Source: Roseomonas populi | Lineage (GTDB): Bacteria > Pseudomonadota > Alphaproteobacteria > Acetobacterales > Acetobacteraceae | Assembly (NCBI RefSeq): GCF_024594815.1 | Contig: NZ_JANJOU010000011.1 | Coordinates: 1 to 64,000, forward strand | Length of the DNA: 64,000 bases | Direction of reading: 5' to 3' | Shown: positions 1 through 6,649 of the stretch, piece by piece | Layout of the letters: each line of letters opens with the position of its first letter | Position numbering within the stretch: the first letter of the stretch is position 1 | The notes under the pieces: model-generated | What the model saw: the letters and a program-made list of their open reading frames with translations, nothing else | What the model was told of the DNA's origin: nothing | The model's database searches: none | Made by a program: the position numbers and the translations under genes

Positions 1-48
1 AGCCCCTTCAGGGCTCCTCCGACCGAGGGCGTTTAACAGGCGGGAGGT

Positions 49-105
49 GCAGGAACCTCAGGTTCCTGCCGGGTTGGGGCGCGGGGAAGGGCGGCGCCCT
101 TCCCC
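49..105. repeat. Two-hairpin intergenic repeat module
   Basis: Two perfect hairpins lie just upstream of hpnE. The first has arms gcaggaacc (49-57) and ggttcctgc (61-69). The second has arms ggggaagggc (83-92) and gcccttcccc (96-105). The same pair of hairpins, in the same order and similar spacing, occurs at 15377-15425 and, inverted, at 24511-24562, where they belong to the composite repeats. Bases 1-48 contain no recognisable gene; the upstream gene that this module probably ends lies outside the window. Confidence 0.6.
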
Positions 106-126
106 GAAGGCCGCAAGGACCACCCC

Positions 127-1329
127 ATGACCACCCACGTCATCGGCGCTGGCCTGGCTGGGCTGGCTGCCGCGCTGGCCGTGCGCGGGCGGGTGGTGGT
201 GCATGAGGCGGCGCCGCTGGCTGGCGGGCGGGCGCGGGCGCTGGCGGATGGGCTGGACAACGGCACGCACGCGCTGGTGGGGGCGAACCGGGCGGCGCTC
301 GGCTTCCTGCGGGAGATCGGGGCGCGGGACGGGTGGGTGGAGCCGGAGCCGGGCGGGCTGCCGGTGCTGGACATGGCGGATGGGCGGGCGCGCCGGGTGG
401 CGCTCTCGCCGCTGGGGTGGTGGCGGAAGGACCGGCGGCCGGAGGGGGCCGGGGTGCGGGCGCTGGGGGCGCTGCTGCGGCTGGCGGGGCCGGGGGATGT
501 CTCGGTGGCGCAGGCCATGGCGGGGCATCCGGCGTTCCTGCGGGGCTTCGTGGAGCCGCTGGTGATCGCGGCGCTGAACACGCCGGTGGCGGAGGCGTCC
601 TCGCGCAGGTTGGGGGCGGTGCTGCGGCGCGTGGGGGCGCCGGGGGCGGCGCGGCTGCTGGTGGCGCGGCGCGGGCTGGGGCCGGACCTGGTGGAGCCGG
701 CGCTGGCGGCGCTGCGGGCGCGGGGCGTGGAGATCCGCCAGGGGGCGCGGTTGCGCGGGCTGCGGATCGGCGAGGACGAGGTGGTGACCGCCCTGGAGTT
801 CGGGGATGAGACCCTGGCGCTGGGGGACGGGGATTCGGTGATCCTGGCGGTGCCGCCCTGGGAGGCGGCGCGGCTGTTGCCGGGGCTGCCCGTGCCGGTG
901 GCGCACGCGCCGATCCTGAACCTGCACTTCGCGCACCAGACCCCGGGGCCGGTGCGCTTCCTCGGCGTGCTGGGCGGGCTGTGCCAGTGGGTGCTGGTGC
1001 GGCCGGATACGGTGGCGGTGACGGTGAGCGCGGCGGATGCCGAGGCGCGGGAAGCGGCGGAGGATCTGGCCCCGCGCGCCTGGGCGGAGATCCGGGCGCT
1101 GGCGGCGGCCTTCGGCCTGCCGGGGGAGTGGCCGGAGACACCGCCGCCCTGCCGCGCGGTGAAGGAGAAGCGGGCCACGCCGCGGCACCGGCCGGGTGAT
1201 CCGGCCCCGCCGCCTGTGCTGGTGCTGCCGAACCTGGCGCTGGCGGGGGACTGGATGGAGCCGGTGCTGCCGGCGACGATCGACGCCGCCGTGCGCGCGG
1301 GACGGCGGGCGGCGAAGTCGCTTGGCTGA
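127..1329 (+). CDS. hpnE: Hydroxysqualene dehydroxylase HpnE (FAD-dependent)
   Basis: FAD-dependent amine-oxidase-fold protein of 400 residues. In hopanoid-making bacteria HpnE removes the hydroxyl of hydroxysqualene, giving squalene for squalene-hopene cyclase. The N-terminus has the dinucleotide-binding motif VIGAGLAGLAAA (residues 5-16). The C-terminus has the family signature NLALAGDW followed by LPATIDAAVRAG, which contacts FAD and substrate; KEKRAT precedes it, as in other HpnE proteins. The ATG follows an AAGGA at 7-bp spacing. hpnC and hpnD would be expected upstream, outside the window, and no shc gene follows. Family membership is read from motifs; the exact substrate is inferred. 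A related phytoene-desaturase-like enzyme is the main alternative. Confidence 0.85.
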   Translation: MTTHVIGAGLAGLAAALAVRGRVVVHEAAPLAGGRARALADGLDNGTHALVGANRAALGFLREIGARDGWVEPEPGGLPVLDMADGRARRVALSPLGWWRKDRRPEGAGVRALGALLRLAGPGDVSVAQAMAGHPAFLRGFVEPLVIAALNTPVAEASSRRLGAVLRRVGAPGAARLLVARRGLGPDLVEPALAALRARGVEIRQGARLRGLRIGEDEVVTALEFGDETLALGDGDSVILAVPPWEAARLLPGLPVPVAHAPILNLHFAHQTPGPVRFLGVLGGLCQWVLVRPDTVAVTVSAADAEAREAAEDLAPRAWAEIRALAAAFGLPGEWPETPPPCRAVKEKRATPRHRPGDPAPPPVLVLPNLALAGDWMEPVLPATIDAAVRAGRRAAKSLG

Positions 1330-1411
1330 GAGGCGACGGGAGGTTGCGCACCGGGAAGGACCCGTCCAGATTGTCTGACAATCGAGGAATGCTGGTCTGG
1401 ACAGGAGTTCG

Positions 1412-2386
1412 GTGGTGCGCATCACCCGTCAGCAGTTTCTCGCCCTTCTGCCCGGCCTTGCTCTGGCGCGGGCGGGCCACGCCCAGGGTTTTGCCTTCTC
1501 CCATCCGGTTCGGTTGATCCTCAGCACCCCGCCAGGGGGCGGCGCGGATGTGACGACCCGGCTGATCGCGCCGCAGGTGGCGGAGAGGATCGGCCAGCAA
1601 CTGGTCATCGAGAGCCGGCCGGGTGGATCGGGGCTGATCGCCGGCGGCTATGTCGCGCAGCAGGCGGCGGACGGGCATGTCTTCCTGGTGGACATCGCGA
1701 CCCACACGGCCAATCCCGCGCTGGGGCGGGCCATGCCGTACCGCGTGCTGGAGGACCTGGTGCCGGTGACGCAGGTGGTCCGCGGCGCCAATGCGCTGGT
1801 GGTCCATCCCTCCCTGCCCGTGACGAGCCTGGCGGAGTTCATCGCGCTGGCGAAGGAGAAGGGCGGCACGCTGACCTACGCCTCCTCAGGCAACGGCTCG
1901 GCGCAGCACACGGCGATGGAGATGTTCCGCGACGCGGCGGGCATCCGGCTGACGCATGTGCCCTATCGCGGCGGGGGCCCGGCGCTGGTGGACGTGATGG
2001 CCGGGCATGTGTCGGCCTTCTTCGCCTTCATCCCCTCGGCCATGCAGCACATCCGCGCGGGCCGGATCCGCGCGCTCGCCACCACGGGCAGCGTCCGGTC
2101 GCCGAGCTTCCCGGAGCTGCCGACGGTCGCGGAATCCGGCTTCCCGGGTTTCGAGAGCTATGACTGGAACGGCATCTTCGCGCCGGCCCGCACGCCGCCG
2201 GGGGCGATCGCCGGCATGCAGGCCGCGGTGGCGCAGGCGATGGCGGTGCCGGAGCTGCGCGCGCGGATCGACGAGCTGGGGCTGGAGCCCGTGGCGAGCG
2301 AGCCGGCGGCGTTCCGCGCCATGCTGGAGGCGGACATCGCCAAGTGGACGGCGGCCGTGAGCCGCTATGGGATCCGCGTGGACTGA
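1412..2386 (+). CDS. TctC/Bug-family periplasmic solute-binding protein
   Basis: Periplasmic binding protein of the tripartite tricarboxylate transporter (Bug) family, 324 residues. A signal peptide covers about residues 1-25, with an Ala-rich end at AGHAQ. The mature part opens with the Bug signature: PVRLILSTPPGGGADVTTR (residues 32-50), then IESRPGGSG. The fold binds small carboxylates or related metabolites; the ligand cannot be read here. The start is GTG at 1412, preceded by CAGGAG at 1402-1407. No tctA/tctB membrane genes are adjacent, which is usual for orphan Bug proteins. The stop overlaps the ATG of the following hydrolase (TGATG), so the two are probably co-transcribed. Confidence 0.88.
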   Translation: MVRITRQQFLALLPGLALARAGHAQGFAFSHPVRLILSTPPGGGADVTTRLIAPQVAERIGQQLVIESRPGGSGLIAGGYVAQQAADGHVFLVDIATHTANPALGRAMPYRVLEDLVPVTQVVRGANALVVHPSLPVTSLAEFIALAKEKGGTLTYASSGNGSAQHTAMEMFRDAAGIRLTHVPYRGGGPALVDVMAGHVSAFFAFIPSAMQHIRAGRIRALATTGSVRSPSFPELPTVAESGFPGFESYDWNGIFAPARTPPGAIAGMQAAVAQAMAVPELRARIDELGLEPVASEPAAFRAMLEADIAKWTAAVSRYGIRVD

Positions 2387-3264
2387 TGCCCGCAGACCAC
2401 CGCGCCGCGATCGACAATCTGCCCGAACTCGCCACCTGGCTGGAGGGGCAGTACGACCTGCGAGGCCGCCATCCCGAGCGGGAGCCGCTCTATGCGGAGT
2501 ACGCCGCGCGCAGTGCCCGCTTCCGCGACAGCTCCTCCTGGTCGTGCCTGCGCTACGCGGCGCCGGAGCGCTGCACGATCGACTGGTTTCCGCCGCCCGG
2601 GGGTAGTGGGGCGGTGCCGCTGCTTGTCTTCCTGCATGGCGGCTTCTGGCGCGCGGGGGACAAGCGGGTCTTCTCCTTCCTGGCGGAGCCCTTCGTGGCG
2701 GAAGGGGTGGCCGTGGCGCTGATCGGCTACGAGCTGGCCCCGGCCGTCAGCGTGACGCGCATCGCCGAACAGGTTGCCGAGGCCGTGGCATGGCTGGTGA
2801 AGGAGGCCGGGCGACTGGGCTTCGATCCCTCGCGGATCACGCTATCCGGCCATTCCGCCGGTGGGCACCTCTCCGCCCTTCTCAGCGCGGCGCCGCCGGC
2901 GGGCTTCGGCGTGCCGCGCTTCCACGGCGTCATGCCAATCAGCGGGATTTTCCGCCTCGCGCCCATGCTGCTCACCAGCATCAACCACGCGGCCCGGATC
3001 ACGCCGGAGGAGGCGGTTGCCCTCAGCCCGGCGCTCAAGGCGGAGTTCCACGGGCGGCGCTACCACGTGCTCGCCGGGGCAGGGGAGACGGAGGAGTTCG
3101 TTTCCCAGACCCGGGAGTTCGGGGCGATGATGGAGGTGGCCTGTCCCGGCAGCACGACCGCGCTGGTGCCGGGGCGGCACCATTTCGACATTTTCCAGGA
3201 CCTCGCGGACCCGGCTTCCCCGGTGTTCCGCGAGGCGCTGTCGCTCGTCTCTCAAGCGGCCTGA
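2386..3264 (+). CDS. Alpha/beta hydrolase, kynurenine-formamidase-like
   Basis: Alpha/beta hydrolase of 292 residues in the HSL/esterase branch that includes arylformamidases. The oxyanion motif HGGFW is at residues 84-88 and the nucleophile elbow GHSAGGH is at 155-161 (Ser157). A late His in GRHHFDIF is the likely catalytic base. The ATG at 2386 overlaps the stop of the binding-protein gene; this start avoids a 42-bp overlap. Its place behind a Bug protein suggests it hydrolyses the imported compound or a relative (inference). The 3' end overlaps the convergent DsbA-like gene by 13 bp. N-formylkynurenine is a possible substrate, but no other kynurenine gene is in view. Confidence 0.82.
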   Translation: MPADHRAAIDNLPELATWLEGQYDLRGRHPEREPLYAEYAARSARFRDSSSWSCLRYAAPERCTIDWFPPPGGSGAVPLLVFLHGGFWRAGDKRVFSFLAEPFVAEGVAVALIGYELAPAVSVTRIAEQVAEAVAWLVKEAGRLGFDPSRITLSGHSAGGHLSALLSAAPPAGFGVPRFHGVMPISGIFRLAPMLLTSINHAARITPEEAVALSPALKAEFHGRRYHVLAGAGETEEFVSQTREFGAMMEVACPGSTTALVPGRHHFDIFQDLADPASPVFREALSLVSQAA

Positions 3265-3917
3265 CCGGTCCGCAGCGCCTCTCGGATGGCTTCCGCCATC
3301 GCTTCCGCGGGATGGGCGCCGGAGATGATGAGCTGCCGGTCCAGGATCACCGCGGGCACGCCGCCCAGGCCCTGCGCGCGGGCGGCGTCCTGCGACACCT
3401 CATGCGCCAGCTCGTCGGCCGCCAGCATCGTGGCGGCGCGGCCGGGCGGCAGGCCGGCGGCGTCGCCGATGGCGGCCAGCACCGCCCTGTCCCCGATATC
3501 GCGGCCTTCCGCGAAGTAGGCGGAGAAGACGGCCTCGGCCACGGCATCGGCCAGGGGGGCGCCGCCTTCCAGCGCGGCCAGGCGGATCAGGCGGTGGCTG
3601 TCCAGGGAGTTGGGGCTGCGCTCGATCCGCTCGAAGTCGAAGGGGATGCCGTCCTTGGCGCCCTCTGCCGCGAGGCGGGCATCGAGTTGCCGGCCGCGCT
3701 CCATGCTGCCGAATTTCCTCGCGCGGTACTCGGCGCGCGGCATGCCGCCGGCGGGCATGTCGGGGTTGAGCTGGAAGGGGTGCCACTGGCGGGCCAGGCG
3801 CAGGCCATCGGCGGCCAGCATCGCCACTGCCTTGTCCAGCCGCCGCTTGCCGACCCAGCACCAGGGGCAGACCGTGTCCACCACCACCAGCAGCGTCGTC
3901 GCCTCATTATCCGCCAT
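3252..3917 (-). CDS. DsbA-family (FrnE-like) oxidoreductase
   Basis: Thioredoxin-fold protein of 221 residues with a helical insertion, of the DsbA/FrnE (2-hydroxychromene isomerase-like) family. The redox motif is CPWC at residues 17-20, followed by WVGKRRLDKA, the usual FrnE surround. No signal peptide is visible, so it is probably cytoplasmic, unlike classical DsbA. A typical family element, QLIISGAHP, lies near the C-terminus. The start chosen is the ATG at 3917, which has GGGAG about 8 bp upstream; an upstream in-frame extension is Pro/Arg-rich and has no ribosome site. The gene stands alone, convergent with the hydrolase. The in vivo partner is unknown. Confidence 0.85.
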   Translation of the reverse strand: MADNEATTLLVVVDTVCPWCWVGKRRLDKAVAMLAADGLRLARQWHPFQLNPDMPAGGMPRAEYRARKFGSMERGRQLDARLAAEGAKDGIPFDFERIERSPNSLDSHRLIRLAALEGGAPLADAVAEAVFSAYFAEGRDIGDRAVLAAIGDAAGLPPGRAATMLAADELAHEVSQDAARAQGLGGVPAVILDRQLIISGAHPAEAMAEAIREALRTGQAA

Positions 3918-4075
3918 CGGTGGTCTCCCTCTTCCGCGGCGCGCAGGGAAGCACGGCGCGGGCGGCGTCACCACGGGCGGGCGACATAACGAAGGATGGG
4001 CTCCACGGATTCGTGAAGGAAAGAAGGAGACCTGTCGCGCGTTTTGCGCCCGTCAGAACAACCGGGCGGAGAGAC

Positions 4076-4819
4076 ATGATGCGCAAGGGATTTCTCCTCG
4101 CCGGGCTGCTGGCGCTGGGCGGGTGCCTGGAGGATGCGGCGCCGAAGCCCGCGGCGAAGGCCGATGACGGCGCGATGGCCCGTGTGAGAACCGCTGCGGA
4201 GGAGCGCGTGCGCGGCGTTGCGCGCGATGCGAACACGCTGCGCTTTCGCGCCGTGGAGACCTATCGCCAGGCGATGGCCGACACCTATGCCGTTTGCGGG
4301 CAGGCCACGGTGGCGGGGGATGCGGTCTATATCCCCTTCGTTTCCGTGGTGAGCCAGCGCAACGGCGCGACGGAGGTGGAGCAGTTCATCGGCCGCAGCA
4401 ACATCGAGGCGACGCGCGTCTATGTCGAGCTGGTCGGCCGCTGCTTCGAGGGCGGCGGGCCGGTGCAGCGGGCCGGCGGCACGCTGGTGAGCGCGCCGAC
4501 GCCGCCGCTGCCGAACGGGCTGCCGCTGCTGGACCAGGTGCAGCCTGAGCCGCCCAGGGCCTCCGATCTCGTCACCGCTGCCGCGAGTGCCGCGCCCGCC
4601 GCCGCCGGGACGGTGGTGATGAAGCAGAACGGCAACCTCCGGGCCTCCCCGGGTGGTGGTGGCGCCGTGCTGCGCGTGGCGCGCACGGGCACGGTGATGA
4701 ACATCTTCGGCACCGCGCCCGGCGGCTGGTTCCAGGTGGGCGACGCGGGGCCGGAGGGCTGGGTGCACAGCACGGTCGCGGCCCGGCAGTCCTCGGGCGC
4801 GCTCGCTTCCGTTCAGTAG
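4076..4819 (+). CDS. SH3-domain lipoprotein
   Basis: Predicted lipoprotein of 247 residues. The first residues MMRKGFLLAGLLALGGC form a signal peptide with lipobox LGGC (Cys17 acylated). A middle region (about 40-150) has two Cys, in YAVCGQ and VGRCFEG, and resembles no family I can name. The C-terminus (about 180-235) reads as a bacterial SH3 domain: N-L-R-A-S-P near the start, then GTVMNIFG, GGWFQV and EGWVH. Such domains often bind cell wall. The start at 4076 is preceded by GGAGAG; longer in-frame starts lack one and would place the lipobox far from the N-terminus. It is transcribed alone, between two minus-strand genes. Confidence 0.75.
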   Translation: MMRKGFLLAGLLALGGCLEDAAPKPAAKADDGAMARVRTAAEERVRGVARDANTLRFRAVETYRQAMADTYAVCGQATVAGDAVYIPFVSVVSQRNGATEVEQFIGRSNIEATRVYVELVGRCFEGGGPVQRAGGTLVSAPTPPLPNGLPLLDQVQPEPPRASDLVTAAASAAPAAAGTVVMKQNGNLRASPGGGGAVLRVARTGTVMNIFGTAPGGWFQVGDAGPEGWVHSTVAARQSSGALASVQ

Positions 4820-4879
4820 GGGCGGGCCACAGGGGGCGAGGTTGGGCGCCGTCCGGCCAGGGCCGGTGCCCAGAGCGCC

Positions 4880-5302
4880 CTAGGACTTCTTCTTGCCCTT
4901 GATGGCGGCCTTGGCGGCCTTCGGCGCTGCCGCGGCCTCGGCCGGGGTGGAACCGCCATCCGGCGCCGCGAGGGTGGCGGAATCAGTGGCGGTCGCGGCC
5001 TTCGGCCTCTTCGCCTTTTCCTTCGCGTCAGGCTTGGCGGGCTTGGTCGCGGCCGCGGCCTCGGCCGGGGTGGAGCCGCCATCCGGCGCTGCCGGGGTTG
5101 GCGCCTTGTCCCCCGCCCTCTTCTTCGCCCGCTCGGGCTTCGGAGAGGAGGCGGCCTCGTCCGTTGCGCCCGCGGCGCCGTTTGCCTCGGCAGCCACCTC
5201 CCGCGCCGCCTGCTCCCAGTGCGCGTCGTGCTGCCCTTCGGGCCTGCCCGCGCTTTCCCAGATCGCGTAGGCCCGCTCGTGGATGCGCTTGTCGTCCGTC
5301 AT
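4880..5302 (-). CDS. DUF2934-domain protein with Ala/Lys-rich tail
   Basis: Small protein of 140 residues. The first 33 residues form a DUF2934 domain (RIHERAYAIWESAGRPEGQ, then HWEQA). The rest is a low-complexity Ala/Pro/Lys tail ending in KGKKKS and is probably disordered; such tails often bind nucleic acid. A 15-residue unit, AAPDGGSTPAEAAAA, occurs twice (about residues 71-85 and 112-126), a recent internal duplication. The start at 5302 has AGAGAG upstream. A paralogous domain is encoded nearby at 6026-6358. DUF2934 has no established function as far as I know. Confidence 0.8.
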   Translation of the reverse strand: MTDDKRIHERAYAIWESAGRPEGQHDAHWEQAAREVAAEANGAAGATDEAASSPKPERAKKRAGDKAPTPAAPDGGSTPAEAAAATKPAKPDAKEKAKRPKAATATDSATLAAPDGGSTPAEAAAAPKAAKAAIKGKKKS

Positions 5303-5547
5303 GATGCTCTCTGCTCGTGGAGCGGTGGTAATCCCATTGTCTCCCGCCGGCACCAACCTGCGGCAAGCAATGTTCCCCCTCGCCGGAACCACAATGCCTT
5401 GAGAAAGGGCGGCACGGCGCGGGTGCGGACCCGCTTCGTTCCGTGCCGGGCCGGGCGTGTTGCCGCTTTCCCTCACCTTCGGGGCGGAGGGCACCGGGCG
5501 TTAACTTCGTGTTCACTAATCGTTCTTGTCTGGGCTATCCTCCGGCC

Positions 5548-5976
5548 ATGCCCGAGTCCCGCCCCGCCCCGCCCGATCTCGACGTGCTGGCCGCCCGCCG
5601 CGCCGCCCGATTGTACCGCGCGGCGGTCGCGCGCGGTGTTCCCGAGGGGAGCGCCTGGGCCGATGCGGTGGAGGTGTTCCGCTTCTATCACCCGGCCTGG
5701 CCGCTGCCCCTGGTGGAGCGCGAGGCCGCCCGGGTGGTGGCCGCGTTGATCGAGCGCGAGGACGTGGACGTGATCGCCAGGGCGAGCGCCGAGGCCGTGC
5801 GGAGCCTGCCGCCGGCGCGCCTGCTGCGGGAGCTGGCCCGGCCGGTGGTGCCGCAACGGGAGGAGTTGGAGACCCCCGTGCCGCCCGAGCCCCGCGACGC
5901 GTGGCGCGCCTATGCCGGCCTTCTGAACCCGCCGGGGCTGCCGCGGATGGCGGGGTATGGGCTGGGGGCGCCCTGA
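5548..5976 (+). CDS. Hypothetical protein, Pro/Arg-rich
   Basis: Protein of 142 residues that I do not recognise. It is rich in Ala, Arg and Pro. A central stretch, YRAAVARGVPEGSAWADA then EVFRFYHPAWPLP, is followed by predicted helices around VEREAARVVAALIERE. No signal peptide, membrane span or catalytic motif is visible. The ATG at 5548 is the first sensible start after an upstream AT-richer gap (5505-5535) that could hold a promoter. It lies between the two DUF2934 genes on the opposite strand. Coding is supported by length, codon pattern and lack of a better reading on the other strand; the function is unknown. Confidence 0.55.
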   Translation: MPESRPAPPDLDVLAARRAARLYRAAVARGVPEGSAWADAVEVFRFYHPAWPLPLVEREAARVVAALIEREDVDVIARASAEAVRSLPPARLLRELARPVVPQREELETPVPPEPRDAWRAYAGLLNPPGLPRMAGYGLGAP

Positions 5977-6025
5977 GGGCACCCCCAGCCCCTGCTTACC
6001 TCCGAGCCGTTCCGCGGCCCCGTCC

Positions 6026-6358
6026 TCAGCCGCCGGCCACGCCCTTGATGACGATCCCGGTGCCGCCGCAGGTCTCGCATGTCCTGCCCTGGAGGCGGCC
6101 CGAACCCTGACAGTCCGGGCAGACATCCTCGCCCGTGCCCGGCGTGCCCGGCGCGGCATCGTCGCCGGGGTTGAGCTGGGGGGCGGAGTCGCTGGCGGGG
6201 GTGGCGCCCTCGGCCGTCAGTTCCGGTTGCTGGCCGGAGGAGCTGAACTCCTGCTCGGCCCTCTGCCAGTGCTCGGCGTGGCGCCCCTCAGGGCGCCCTT
6301 CCTGCTCCCAGATGGCGTGCGCGCGTTCCCTGATGAGGTCCTGCTTCTGGTCCTGCAT
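6026..6358 (-). CDS. DUF2934 protein with DnaJ-like zinc-binding motif
   Basis: Protein of 110 residues. Residues 8-35 form a DUF2934 domain (LIRERAHAIWEQEGRPEG, then HAEHWQRA), close to the domain encoded at 4880-5302. After an acidic linker, the C-terminus carries two CxxCxGxG units, CPDCQGSG (from residue 80) and CETCGGTG (from residue 94). These match the zinc-binding repeats of DnaJ and would bind one zinc ion. The ATG at 6358 has GGGGAG upstream. The DnaJ-type cluster points to a chaperone-like or protein-binding role, but this is only inferred. Confidence 0.8.
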   Translation of the reverse strand: MQDQKQDLIRERAHAIWEQEGRPEGRHAEHWQRAEQEFSSSGQQPELTAEGATPASDSAPQLNPGDDAAPGTPGTGEDVCPDCQGSGRLQGRTCETCGGTGIVIKGVAGG

Positions 6359-6545
6359 GGCTGACTCCCCTGGACGATTCCGGCTTGGCAACAAGGATCA
6401 TGGGAAGTCGGGTGCGGCGGGCCTAGCGGGTGTCGTTTCACAAGGGCTTGCCTTCGCGGGGAAGGCGGCGCGAAGGGGCGCCCTTCCAAGCGAATGCCTT
6501 GCCTGTGTCGGGGGCGGCAAAGCTGCGCCCGCCGGGTGATCCGCC

Positions 6546-6573
6546 GTGAATGGTCCCCCGTGAATGGTCCCCC
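6546..6573. repeat. 14-bp tandem duplication at the 3' end of tRNA-Leu
   Basis: The unit gtgaatggtccccc occurs twice in direct tandem (6546-6559 and 6560-6573). The second copy contains the 3' acceptor strand, discriminator and CCA end of the tRNA-Leu gene. The first copy therefore repeats the tRNA end immediately downstream of the gene. Confidence 0.85.
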
Positions 6574-6649
6574 CTGCCGGATTCGAACCGGCACACCCAA
6601 TGGGTGAGCGATTTTAAGTCGCCTGCGTCTACCGTTCCGCCAAGGGGGG
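6565..6649 (-). tRNA. tRNA-Leu (anticodon UAA)
   Basis: Read on the minus strand, the sequence folds as a class II tRNA. The acceptor strands CCCCCCT and AGGGGGG pair, with discriminator A and an encoded CCA. The D-arm reads GGCGGAACGGTAGACGC, typical of tRNA-Leu. The anticodon loop CTTAAAA, between stems GGCGA and TCGCT, places UAA as anticodon. A variable arm (CACCCATTGGGTG) and a T-arm with GGTTCGAATCC follow. The 5' 21 bp overlap the last codons of the DsbD-like gene on the same strand. Confidence 0.95.

Noticed and set aside
140-1807. Long minus-strand open frame, Pro/Arg/Ala-rich, opposite hpnE
   Set aside because: Typical antisense frame in GC-rich DNA; no domain, low-complexity composition, and hpnE on the other strand has clear motifs.
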